A DNA stretch of 64,000 nt. Origin: Gnetum montanum (Eukaryota; Streptophyta; Gnetopsida; Gnetales; Gnetaceae). The DNA lies in NCBI GenBank assembly GCA_015680685.1, contig MNCI01002996.1, forward strand, positions 53,751 through 117,750, given 5' to 3'. Each line of letters starts with the position of its first letter. The first letter of the stretch is position 1. The position numbers and the translations under genes are program-made. Below are positions 33,800-45,289 of this stretch, piece after piece. The notes beneath the pieces are model-generated. The model was not told where the DNA came from. It ran no database searches and saw only the letters and a program-made list of their open reading frames with translations.

Positions 33800-34531
33800 A
33801 GCATGGATGACCATCTCCCCCACGACTGAGTTGAAAGGAGGAAATTTGAAAAATTGAGAATGGTTGTCCATCTGTTGAGGTATTTGTTGTAATGGCTTGC
33901 TTGGGCATGTGGAAAGGCTTTACTTGTTGGATGTTGATCAATTGCTTTTTATTTGGGCTCTTAGATTTGTAGATTAACATGGCCCCAGAGGGAAAGGTTT
34001 CAGCAATTATATAAGGTTCCTTCCAGAGTGTTTGAAACTTTTTTTTTTGGGGTATGTGTGTGGGGTTCTAGTAGAGAACCTTATCTCCATGTTGAAATTT
34101 TACTTTCTATATTCTAAGGTTATGTCATTGCTTATTGAATGCCTTGTGTACTTCATTCAAAGATACGGCTACTAATTGATTTTCATATAGCATGGTAAGG
34201 TTGATCAGTCTTTCTTTTTATGCTAGACTTAGGTCAAGATTCAGATCACAAGTTGTTAAGAGTGTATGAAGCTTGGATTGAATTGGGAGTGTTGGAAGTT
34301 TTCTGTACACTAACTCATAGGGAGAGTAGCCAATAGGGAGTTTCCATGTTGAGTGGTAGGCCCAAAGGACATTGTTGAGTTTTGTACTCCAATCTCTCCT
34401 ATATTTGCTAATAGTTCTTGTTAGAATCTTTGTAATCTCCCTATTAGTTACCTTTGCTTGATTGTTGGCTTGGGGGTGATAGATGTTGTTAATTTATGTT
34501 TGACCTCCAAGTGTTACATGAGTTTTTGAAA
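33800..34531 (-). pseudogene. Integrase C-terminal part of A
   Basis: On the minus strand this continues the integrase after the B insertion. The C-terminal stretch ends near MLIYKSKSPNKKQLINIQQV at about 33980-33920 and matches 54190-54260 of P1 and 60730-60800 of D. It carries frame breaks. Confidence 0.65.
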
Positions 34532-34536
34532 AGTGG

Positions 34537-36340
34537 TGAAACACCACAAAATTTCAAGTTTTGACATCCTAACTACAAGTTTGGCTAAGTGTCAAAACGG
34601 TGGCACTTTGCCTACACTCTTCGGGTGTGGGGTGGCAGGCAGGCCTGGAAGTGGCTTCGTAGGCGTTAGGACTTCTAGGGTGCCATGTTGTCTACACGGT
34701 CTAGCATGACACCTAGTTGTAAGGCTAGTTTGCACAAACGGGACACTGAGGATGGACCGTATAGATCGACAAATTCTTCAACTGTGGAACCTTCTACGCT
34801 ATGCTACACTGCACAGCATAGCAAGCCAAGTGGTGCCAAAACTCTCAAGTGGCGCAGTTGGCAATGACTTGGTCTCAAAGTATGCCTGCCCTATCTCATC
34901 CTTAGAGTATGATCAGTGTGGCATGGAGAAAATCTAGAAAATGGCACAAAAGTCATCTTTTTTTGGGTTGTTTTAACATGAAAAAACATAGTTAACCATC
35001 TTTTAACCTCTAGGGTTGCCTGTCCCACTTCACCCTCAGGTCCCAATCAAAGCTTCCTGACAAAACATTGCAGGTTGCATCCTAGACTGATTGCTACGCT
35101 GTGCTACACTACACAGTGTAGGACAGCGTAGCAAAGATATCCAACATAAAAAGTGCCCCAAAGATGAAACTGGTAGGTCTAAAGCGTGGACAACATGGCT
35201 GCCAACTATTGAAGTTGCTTGTCTGGCTGGGTCTCAAAATCATCTGTGTAGTCTTTGACAATGTTTGTTTGCAACGGGGGTGTTATGTTGTGCTATGCTG
35301 TGTAGCGTAGCAGGCTAGTGTTTATGCTACGCTATTACGCTGGGCAGCGTAAACAGCATAACGCTCGCCAAGAAGCACCAGCACATCTCCAGAGCTTCCA
35401 GAACTCCTTGTCAACTAGCATTTCTACTCCAACATCTCCCTCAGCATTTCCTTGACAATTGAGATTAGTAGTTTGCTTTACTTGTTGTACCCTTTTGCTA
35501 CTGTCCCATGCAGCGTAGCAACCAGCGTCTCGTGTTCTGTGAGTAACATGGGACGAGCGTAGCAAACAACATGGGACGTCTGCCACACTGCCACATGGCA
35601 CCTGCTCCTCATTTTGGGCTAACCCTAGCCCTATAAATACCCATGCATCCTAATGTTTCAAAGAGAGAGAAGAAAAAAAAAAGAAGGCAGTTGGCATTTA
35701 GCACTTTAACATCTTGGCACCTAGCTCCCTAGGCGAACGAGACCTACAAACACCACACCAGCATGGAGGTACAACTACATTGCACAGTACACTGCAGGTC
35801 CCATTGCAGACCTGCACAACATTGCACAATACAAAATAGCTACCAGCCCGATAGGCACAATCCAACATAGCGAGCAGCAGACTTCACAATCCAACGCCAC
35901 CGAGGTTGTGACTGTGCTCCCATTGCACGTATTGTACACTGTGAATACTTTTGTGAACTAGTTACGCTCCCTCTTTTGGGGTGGTACACTGCTGTTCTCA
36001 AACTCTGTTGCATTTCTCAAGCATTTCTTTGTGGCATTTAGCGTAACATTTGCATTTCCTTACTTTTTCATACATGTTTGCACATTCACGTCACTATTCC
36101 CAAGTTGGGACACCTTGCTACGCTTTAGTTTAGCTGGACCTGATGCCTCCATGTAACGTTGTACAAACCTTTCTTACGCATAATCGTTTAACACCACGTA
36201 AGTCCCTATTTGATCGACAAGATCATTCAGGGCACCCCGTTTCCATTTTTCTCCAACACGGCCCTCGCACGGATTCAAGGTTAGATTGTATGCCCGTGGA
36301 CCTCTCGGTGTTCCAACCACTAACGTTTTCAAGTGTACTA
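34537..36340 (+). repeat. 5' LTR of B
   Basis: About 1804 bp, 'tgaaacaccacaaaatttca' to 'tcaagtgtacta'. It contains many short inverted motifs of the type ctacgct/agcgtag (about 34795-34830, 35090-35130, 35285-35350). 'ccctataaataccca' at about 35630 is a TATA candidate. Confidence 0.9.
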
Positions 36341-36366
36341 GTTTTTGGTGCTAGAAGGAGGGCTTA
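36341..36366 (+). other. Primer-binding site of B
   Basis: 'ttttggtgctagaaggaggg' begins two bases after the LTR end. The tRNA it pairs with was not determined. Beyond it, 36367-37460 is leader sequence with further 'agcgtagc' motifs (36580-36725) and no supported gene. Confidence 0.65.
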
Positions 36367-37465
36367 AACCTTCGTGTGTCATAGGTAATCTTGCATGCTA
36401 CTTGTAGCCCATCACCAGTAGCTTGCTAGCATAGATGTGACACCCCTATGGTTGTCTACACACTGGGTGGTGCAGATTGGTTGCCACTATGGTTCATCTG
36501 GAACCTTGTAGGATGAAGGCCTGAAACTGTCTACTATGTTACACTGCCCGTCTACTGTGTCACGCCACAAGCATCTTGTGTAGCGTAGTGGCCTTGTCAG
36601 TGTAGCAATTTCTCTCAGCGTAGCGTAGCGTGCAAGCTGCAACGTAGCAGTTTCTCCCAACGTAGCAAGTGTGCAAGCTATAGCATAGCAAGCTCTAGCA
36701 TGCTAAGCTCTAGAGTAGCGTAGTAGTTCCAGAGTTGGCCAGTTCTCATAGTTTTCATATTAAGCATTTTTTTTCTACATTCTACACTTAGTCGTTTACT
36801 CACAATTATCTGCTACCAGCAAACTTGGTCATGTCTTTGCAATTTTTAGGGTTAGCCATCTTCTACAAACAACGATCTATGAATATGAATCTAGATTAGC
36901 CTTCCACGTTGGTGTCTAATGCATTTGACACCAAGATCCAGCCAAAGTGTGCCATACTAAGCCATGAATAATACAATTTTGTTTGTGCCAAAATCCAGGT
37001 AGGATTACTAGTGGATTATCTTGATGTGGAGGCAAAATAGGACTACGAATGAGTCCACAGGAATGGACGGGAGTACAACCCCTCCTTGTTCGACATTATC
37101 CCACTCACGGACTCCTATCACTAGCTGTTGTCCTAGCTCATTCGTGAAAATGAGCACGATGCAAGGAAAACTTTGGAGGAAGCCTCACAAAACAAAGAAG
37201 ATGAGTTCAACGCCTACTTTGAACATGAGAGCCCTCTCCACACCGTCTTCCAAGAACCGCTCCTTAGTACAGCCCCTCCTTGGTTTGGTTCACCCGTCCT
37301 CTTCCAGATGGTGACCATGCCAATTCAGCCTTCCTCGCAAAAAACTAATGTGTTTGCCCAACACTATGCTCATGCAGGGGCCACTTCCCAACCCCTAAAA
37401 ACTCAAGCATCCTACATCTCGCCTCTCTCTTTAGCAACTATGGTGATCGTTAGACCCACTCATGT

Positions 37466-38209
37466 GTGGCCTACTTTGATCACCGCATCCATCGCTCAGC
37501 CAACACGGCAGCAGCTGTCCGCTACGACATTAAATTGGCAGGAGTCATCCGCTACGATGTTAAATTAGCAATGGCTGTTTGCTATGATGTTAAACTGGTA
37601 GCAGCCATCTGCTACGACATTAAACTGGCAGTAGCCATCTACTACGACATTAAACTGGCACTAGCTATCTGCTATGATGTTAAACTGGCAACAGCTATCC
37701 ACTACGACGTTAAACTAGCAACGCTTGTTCGCTACGACATTAAACTGGCAACGTCCGTCTGCTACGATGTTAAACTGGCAACAGCCATTCGCTATGATGT
37801 TAAATTGGTAGTAGTCCTCCACTACAACATTAAACTGGCAATGCCCATTTGCTACGACATTAAACTAGCAACAGTTGTCTGCTATGACCTTAAACTTCTA
37901 GTAGCCATTTGCTACGACGTTAAACTGGCAGCAGTCGTCCGCTACGATGTTAAATTGGCAACGCCCAGCTGCTATGACGTTAAACTAGCAACAGTTGTCT
38001 GCTACGACGTTAAACGAGCAACAGCCGTCTACTATGATGCTAAACTGGCAACAACCATTCACTACTATGTTAAAATGGCAAACTTCACAACCGACAATTC
38101 AACCTTATATTATGCAACCAACATAAGCCCAACCAATGCAACTGGCTGGCACATCACCAAACTTGGATTAGGTATTCCAGTGGATCCAAACCTTGACATA
38201 GGAGATTAA
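37466..38209 (+). CDS. Ten-residue-repeat ORF in element B leader (unknown function)
   Basis: A 247-codon frame, most of it a tandem repeat with consensus (R/C/H/Y)Y-D-(I/V)-K-L-A-x-x-(I/V). Examples are RYDVKLAMAV, CYDVKLATAI and HYDVKLATLV. The repeats are followed by a Thr/Asn-rich end (NFTTDNSTLYYATN). It lies between the leader and gag, in a different frame from gag. I do not recognise the protein. It may be the N-terminal part of a Gag precursor joined by a frameshift, a separate small protein, or an open frame that exists only because the unit lacks stops in this frame. Confidence 0.5.
   Translation: MAYFDHRIHRSANTAAAVRYDIKLAGVIRYDVKLAMAVCYDVKLVAAICYDIKLAVAIYYDIKLALAICYDVKLATAIHYDVKLATLVRYDIKLATSVCYDVKLATAIRYDVKLVVVLHYNIKLAMPICYDIKLATVVCYDLKLLVAICYDVKLAAVVRYDVKLATPSCYDVKLATVVCYDVKRATAVYYDAKLATTIHYYVKMANFTTDNSTLYYATNISPTNATGWHITKLGLGIPVDPNLDIGD
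37521..38090 (+). repeat. 30-bp minisatellite, 19 units, no indels
   Basis: Units begin 'gctacgacat' or a variant at 37521 and then every 30 bases to 38061. The core is 'ctacgacnttaaactggca'. The spacing is exact across 570 bases although the units differ at many sites, often CG to TG or CA changes. Confidence 0.95.
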
Positions 38210-38258
38210 TCGACTCAAGGCTACCTCCTCCAACACCATCAAAGTGGTGGACTTCTAG

Positions 38259-39539
38259 AAAGATGACCCCATAAGTCCTACGGTACCACCTCTAACTCTC
38301 CCAACTAGGCTCCAACTGCCAAAATTCATCAAGTACAATGGTGAAGGGGATCCCAATGCATACTTGGTCACATTTCGGTCTGAGTGCCTACTCCTTCAAG
38401 CTTGGCTACATGCCATCATGTGCATGTTCCCCATGTCACTCACTGGCAAGGCCTTAGATTGGTATTGCACACTACCCAAGGCCTCGATCTCCTCTTTGGG
38501 GGATCTCATAAGCCAGTTTGTGACATGCTTTAGGTACAACGTAAAGCTTGAAGCAACCCTCGACCAACTCATGCAGGTTAAGCAGGGGTCTCTAGAACCC
38601 ATGCCAAAATTCCTCCAACATTGGAATGTTGCATTGAGTGAAATACATGAACCCCTAGTAGAGACACATCTATTGGCTATCTTCAAAGGTGCAGTGAATG
38701 ACTTCATTATGTCTAAACTATATTATCTAGCCCCGAAGTCTCTTAGCCAAGCCTTTGCCCAAACAAAAGACATAGAGGAAGCAGCGCAAGCCAACAATGA
38801 CCTAACCTATGTGGCCTACAGAAACCAACATGCTCGCAAGCAGAACACAATAGTGGTAACAGTGGCCGTAAGTACTAAAGCAACCAACCAGGGCCTGATA
38901 ATTAAGCAGCCCAAAGCCCCAACTCACAAAGCTACCAACATTGGCACCAACTCTCCTCCATCGGCAGGGGCCACCCTAAGGCCCAACTTTCAGTGTAAGA
39001 GTTGCTCAAAGTATACACCGCTACCGATGGAACCCTCTAAACTATTGGAGCAACTCTTGAAAGCTAGGAAAGTCCAATACAAACATGTATCGAAGATTGC
39101 CCGCCAAAAGCATGATAGGTACTACGAACTACTAAGGAACCCTGCCTTAGTAGTATCAAATGAGCCCCCAGTCCCACAACATTTCAAGCTGGACCAATAC
39201 TGTCATTACCACCGGTTGTCTGGTCATAGTACAAATGACTATCATGCTTTGCGAGATGACCTGCAAAGAATGATAGAACGGGGCCAACTAGTGCTCGGCA
39301 TAGCGAGCCAATCCAATGCAAATGACACTTCCTATGTCATAAACTCCATTAGCATAGGTGGCAAGCCTAAACCTGTGCAACAACCTTTTTTGATCCGTGT
39401 TCCTCTTAGCAAGGTAAGGATCCCCTCAACCTCCACAAGCAAGAGGCCTCCCTTTGTTATCAAAGTGCCACCTTGGGCACCCACAACACCCTTTGTGGTC
39501 AAAGTTTCAAACCAACCATCCATTAAGACATTAAACTAG
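38259..39539 (+). pseudogene. gag of element B
   Basis: Open from 38259 (after TAG at 38256-38258) to the stop at 39537. It has LPKFIKYNGEGDPNAYLVTF near the start, then GKALDWYCTLPKASISS and the FLQHWNVALSEI region, the plant retrotransposon gag core. Near 39195-39290 the motif CHYHRLSGHSTNDYHALRDD is a Tat-type zinc-knuckle relative in which the last Cys is Tyr. The single long frame suggests B is fairly young or that gag was kept. No ATG is evident at the start, so the true N-terminus may lie upstream beyond the TAG. Gag packages the element RNA. Confidence 0.85.
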
Positions 39540-40179
39540 CATGGTGCAACAACAACAACTGCTATGCAACCCTTCGTCATCAAGGTGCCACAACGAGTTG
39601 GTCACTCAACAACTCCTAAACTACTGTTTTTCATAAGGGTCCCACAATGTGATGGCCCCCCACCTACCTGAAGCCCAACAGTGGGCAATGTCTCAATCTC
39701 TCCTCCCTCGAGGGTTGACCTCACTAGTGACCTGGGTAGGCCCACTAAATGGTAATGTAAGAGAAAAAATGAGCACCTTGCAACCCCCATGGCCAAAGCA
39801 AAGGCCACAACTAACAAGCAAAAACCAAACACTAGGGTCCCTACCCCCAAGCAGGTCAAGCAAACCAAGCCCAAGTCCCTTACGTGAGAGATCTGTCTCT
39901 CAATTCACATGGAGGAAATTAAGACCAACACAATGACTGATGAAAATAGCTTCGTAGCTGCACTAACCTAGGTGAAACAAACACTCAAGCAAAAGAATAC
40001 AATGCTGAGCTTGTACAACCTGGTCATGACTTCATCTGCTCAGTGCCAAGCATTGGCCCGAATCTTGGCATCCTTGTAGATGAGGCATCTATCCATGCAA
40101 CAATGTTGCCCTCTGCACCACAAGAATCGAGTTCAACATCCTTAGTGTTCTGCGACAATGTAGTTAAAGTCAATCTCGA

Positions 40180-40545
40180 ATGAGGGGAGGTCACCACAAC
40201 TCCAATATCCATTAGCATTCATGTTGGGCAGTGCACTATCCGTAGAGTCCATGTTGATGATGGTGCAACAACAAACGTAGTCTTGTACTCCGTCATCGAC
40301 AAACTAGGCCTAGCAGATGAAATCAAGCCAACCAAAACTACATGTCTAAAATCCTTCAACGGATCATGTGTCACAATCAAGGGTACAATCAACTTAGCCT
40401 TTGTGGTAGGAGATAAATTCCCCACTAGTGCAGATTTCATTGTCATAGAGGAGATTCCAAGTTTCAACCTAATTTTAGGCAGGCCTTGGCTAGCCCAAGT
40501 ATGGGCCGTCTCCTCTCCCATCCACCAAGAAATTCACCTTCCATA
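40180..40545 (+). pseudogene. Aspartic protease-like domain of element B
   Basis: The frame contains VHVDDGATTNVVLYSVIDKL near the active site, where Tat relatives usually have D-G-G-S or D-S-G. It then has SFNGSCVTIKGTI, ADFIVIEEIPSFNLILGRPW and a stop after HLP. ILGRPWL is a hallmark of this retropepsin family. The altered active site (D-D-G-A) makes activity doubtful. Confidence 0.75.
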
Positions 40546-42730
40546 AGAAGGTGGTCAAGTTATCATCCATGGTGATAACACTTCCTCTCCAACTATCCAC
40601 AACATAGACCTAGCGCAAGTGTCAGAGGCTAACATACCCGAATAAGTGGTTGAAGCCAACAGCCTTCCAAAGGATCCTAAGCCTTGCACGCCCCCTAATC
40701 CATGCTTGATTAGGAAGCAACTACATGACCAAGACTCTCCCTTGGCCAAAAATGCACTAGGCACTTGCCTATCCTTTGCCTTCACTTGCAAAGCATTTTT
40801 GACTTTCATTTACATTGCACTAGCCTACGCATTTACATTTTGCCCATTCACTTAGATCATGCATTTTACTTTGTTTTCAAATTTCTGCTTTGTTTACACA
40901 TCTATCCACTTATCTTATGCATTGCATTTGAAAAACAACAAAAACATTCAGCCTGGAATGGCCTTAAACTATCGCCATAGCCCGCCAAGGCCTAAAACTG
41001 GCAACCCCACTCTCGAAAGTTACATTATGTTTAGCCCAAAATGGCCTTAAATTAGCAATGGCCCGAAATGGCCTTAAACTATCATCATGGCTCACTAAGG
41101 CCTAAAACTAACAACCCACGTCCTAATAGTACATTACATTTGGCCCGAAAAGGCCTTAAACTAGCCTATGGCCCAAAACAACCTAAAACTATTACTTTTT
41201 TGCATTACTTTCCTTTCATTAATGCATCTAAACTCTAATCACAATAGTTGCCACTTGATGTTGTTTTTCTAGTTGATTTTTGCAGGATCTTACGAGCACA
41301 CAACATGACTACGCATGCAGCATTGTGCCTTACACAACCAAGGTAAGAAATTTTCCACTACGACATAAAACTGGCACAAAATGTTTGCTATGACGTTAAA
41401 CTAGTATAGCATGTCTTTGGGCCATGACATAAAACTTGCACCCATAGAATGGTCCGCTACGACCTTAAACTGGCCATCCTCCATCCGCTACGACATTAAA
41501 CTAGCACTCAACAGTCTACTAGGATTATAAACTAGCATACCATGGTCTGTTAGGACCTTAAACTAGGTTCACAGTCTACCAGGACTTTAAACTGGCATTT
41601 TGCTAATCTGTTCGAGCACTTGCCATTAATGCGGCCTTGGTGGCACTCACAACATCATCACCTTCCATCATTCTCCAGATCTTTTAAAGCATTTTCCATT
41701 AGTACGACCTTCAGAGGACTTGCAACATCATCGCCCTAGCACTTTCGCTAGCTTCCTAAGCACTTGCAACTAATATAGCATTTGACGCATTTACAGCATC
41801 TTTGCATCTAGCACCTGCAGTAGCTTCACATCTGAGTTTTGCACTTGCATTTCATTTTTTGTGGTTTTCTTGTCTTCTCAGAGTTGTGTTTGCAGGACGA
41901 AGCCTCGGAGGTGGTCGTGTAGAGATGCATCTCATTGCAGCGGTAACTACCACATTGCTCTGATGTGCATGATTGCACTAGGTGAGCCACTCAAGAGTGC
42001 ACCTCCTCCCTCATCCTTATTACAGCCTATGCACATTCACTCCATTATCCTAATATCCTCTCATCTCCCACATACTTATGATTATACATCCCTCAGATGC
42101 ATACACATTATGATGCACATGGCATTCTCTTCACATCAACTATAGAACCTATGGTTGATGTAACATAACTCATCTTGTGGGGAGCCTCTGTTGTGTGGTC
42201 AAAGCCTAGGTGGATGTAACATAAATCATCCCTAGGAAACAAAGCCCATCTTCTTGATGGCCAACTTGCAACTAACATTCAGTAGTAAGCCGAACCCTAA
42301 GAAGGTTCGCCTCACAACACAAAAAAAAGGGAATGGGGAAAACACATCCCCAAGCAAATTGACAATGTTGCAACTTCAAAATTGGCCCAGCCTTAGATTG
42401 ACTTTGATGGTCTCATAAGCACTCCAGTAAGAGGCCAACATTTCAAGGGCAAATCACTTAACGCCATGATCACAGTCAACCATGCTAGATTTGCATATTA
42501 CATCATGATCCACTGTTTGCATTTCGTTTCCACCATTTACATCTCAAGCATTGCCTATACCTCTTGTCCTTCATGCATAACCTTATTACCATAGCACTCT
42601 TGAGTATGAAAAAATGACACCTGACCTTATATTGACGAGTGATGTTGGTGGCATATTTGTTGTGGTGTTTTGTAATTCTTTTTCGACGTCTCTCGGGCCA
42701 CTCCTCCAGACATCAACAAAGAGAGGCCAT
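40546..42730 (+). other. Element B 3' interior, no pol, irregular repeats
   Basis: No RT, RNase H or integrase motifs in any frame. It holds two irregular repeat fields: 40955-41175 ('ggccttaaactatc' units alternating with 'aggcctaaaactg') and 41355-41620 ('gctacgacattaaactag' units at uneven spacing). Both share 'ttaaact-g-ca' with the in-frame array at 37521-38090. Confidence 0.7.
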
Positions 42731-44556
42731 TGAAAGACCACAAAATTTCGAGTGTTGACATCTTGACTGCAAGTTTGGCTAAGTGTCAAAATGGTAGCAC
42801 TTTGTCTACACTCTCTGGGTGTGGGATGGCAGGCAAGCCTGGAAGTGGCTTAGTAGGCGTTAGGACTTCCAGGGTGCCATGTTATCTGTGCGGTCCAACA
42901 TGACACCTAGTTGCAAGGCTAGTTTGCACAAACGGGACACTGAGGATGGACCGTACAGATCGAAAAATTCTTCAACTATGGGACCTGCTACACTATGCTA
43001 GGCTTCACAGCGTAGTAGGCCAAGTGGTGCCAAAACTCTCAAGTGGTGCAGTTGGTAATGACTTGGTCTCCAAGGATGCTTACCTTGTCTCATCCTTGGA
43101 GTATGATCAACATGGAATGGAGAAAATCTGGCAAATGGCACAAAATTCATCATGTTTTGGGTAATACGTTGGGCTCCATTGCATAGCGTAGCAGGATGCC
43201 AAAGGTCTTCTCCATGTTGTTTCGACGTGAAAAAACATAGTTGACCATCTTTCAACCTCTAGGGTTGCTTGTCCCACTTCACCCTTAGGTCCTAATCAAA
43301 GCTTCCTGACAAAACATTGCAGGTTGCATCCTAGACTGACTACTACGCTATGCTATGCTACACAACGTAGGAAAGATATCTAGCATAAAAAGTACCCCAA
43401 AGATGAAATTGGAAGGTCTCAAGCATGGACACATTGGTTGCCAACTCTTGAAGTTGCTTGTCTAGCTGGGTCTCAAAATCATCTATGCATTCTTTGATAA
43501 TGTTTGTTTGTAACAGGGGTGCTACGCTATGTAGTGTAGCATAGCTTAGCAAGCTAGTGTTTACACTACATTGCTACACTAGGTAACATAAATAGCGTAA
43601 CACTCGCTAAGAAGCACCAGCACACCTCCAGAGCATCCAAAAATCCTCATCGACTGGCATTTCTGCTCCAACATCTCCCTCAGCATCTCCTTCACAGCCA
43701 AGATCAGCAGTTTGCTTTGCTTGTTGTACCCTTTTGCTACTATCCCATGCAGTGTAACACCTTGTCCAGTGTAGTAGCCAGTGTCCCATGTTCTATGATT
43801 AACACAGGATGAGTGTAGTAGACAACATGGGATGTCTCCCACACTGCCACATGGCACCTGCTCTACATTTTGGGCTAACCCTAGCCCTATAAATACCCCT
43901 ACACCCTAATGTTTCAGAGAGAGAGAAGAAAAAAGAAGAAGGCAGTTGGCATTTGGCACTTTGGCATCTTAGCACCTAGCTCCCTGGGCAAAAAAGACCC
44001 AGAGCATACCACACTAGTAGGGAGGCATAGCTACATCGCACGGTACACTACATGCCCCATTACAGACCTGCACAGCATTGCACAGTACATCGCGACTATC
44101 GACCTGGCAGGCATAGTCCAACGCCACCGAGGCTGTAACTGTGCTCTCACTATGCTTATTATACACTGTGAATACTTTTGTGAACTAGTTACGCTCCCTC
44201 TTTTGGGGTGGTACATTGATGTTCTCAAACTTTGTTACATTTCTGAAGCATATTTAGCGTAACATTTTCATTTCCTTGCTTTTTCATACATGTTTGCATG
44301 TTCACATCACTATTCTCAGGTCAGGACACCCTACTACGCTTTGGTTTAGCTGAACCCAACGCCTACTCGTAACATTGTACAAACCTTTCTTATGCACAAT
44401 CATTTAACACCATGTCAGTCCCTGTTTGATCGACAAGATTGTTTAGGGCACCCTATTTCCGTTTTTCTCCAACACGACCCTCGCATGGATTCGAGGTTAG
44501 GCTGTACGCCCGTGGACCTCTTGGTGTTCCAACTATCAACATTTTCAAACATACCA
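42731..44556 (+). repeat. 3' LTR of B
   Basis: 1826 bp, 'tgaaagaccacaaaatttcg' to 'tcaaacatacca'. It is collinear with 34537-36340, with many substitutions and small indels. TATA candidate 'ccctataaatacccc' lies at about 43885. Confidence 0.9.
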
Positions 44557-44561
44557 AGTGG

Positions 44562-45260
44562 CACCTGTAAAATGAGTTCCACTGTTAGAAATCAATGCAT
44601 GTGTCAACCCAAACTTATTTACAACATTTTTTTGTACAAACCTAGCAATAATGAATGATGTATAGTGGGTGATGGTTGCTACTTCTGCCCATTTAGTGTA
44701 GTAGTTGATTGCTATGATGATGTATGTCTTTGCATTAGACATGGATGTGATGGAACCCATGAAGTCTATGCTTTATATGTCAAAGGGCTCTAGTGGTTAA
44801 ATCCACCATTAAGAACCCTCCATTCGAGCGGTTATCCCACCATCTTATTAATGGCATTCACAAGATCGGACAAACTAGTGGGCATCCTTGAAGGTTGTAG
44901 GCTAACAGTATCTTATCATTAGGATTTTTATGGCCATACATCTCCCAACATAGTGGCCTCCACAAGGGCCTTCATGAGCATCCTGGAGAATGAGCAATTG
45001 GTTTGTATCAGGAACACAACAAAGAACCAGACCATTGACACACACCTTGTAAAGATGTTTGTTGATTTCCATGAACTACTTAGCCTGATGAAGAAACTAT
45101 TGTTTCTTCCTAAAGTCCAGATCTTATGGCATATCCTGAGTGAGAAGGTAAATGAGGATGCCATTGTACCATGTTGTTTATGTGGGTACTTGTTCATTTA
45201 TTGCTCCTATAAAGAGAAGTTCGTCTAGAAATTGATTGGAGAGCAAGGTCTCCTCCTCTT
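44562..45260 (-). pseudogene. Integrase N-terminal part of A
   Basis: On the minus strand an H-H-C-C-like region (HEGPCGGHYVGR near 45000-44960) is followed by the catalytic core with MGSITSMSNAKTYIIIAINY and KWAEVATITHY. Where a DDE integrase should have its second Asp, the copy reads SNSGTHF, so that Asp is lost. The domain is cut by element B at 44556/44557. Confidence 0.8.
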
Positions 45261-45289
45261 TATTATCCCACCTTAACTGAGATAGATGG

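Larger units (their letters stand above)
34537..44556 (+). mobile_element. B: Tat-like LTR element with gag and protease only, inserted in A
   Basis: The 5' LTR is 34537-36340 and the 3' LTR is 42731-44556. AGTGG lies on both sides (34532-34536 and 44557-44561). After the 5' LTR comes 'ttttggtgctagaaggaggg', a primer-binding site form I associate with Tat-lineage elements. The interior of about 6.4 kb holds a 30-bp repeat array, gag and a degenerate protease. No RT, RNase H or integrase was found, so B is non-autonomous. Confidence 0.9.
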
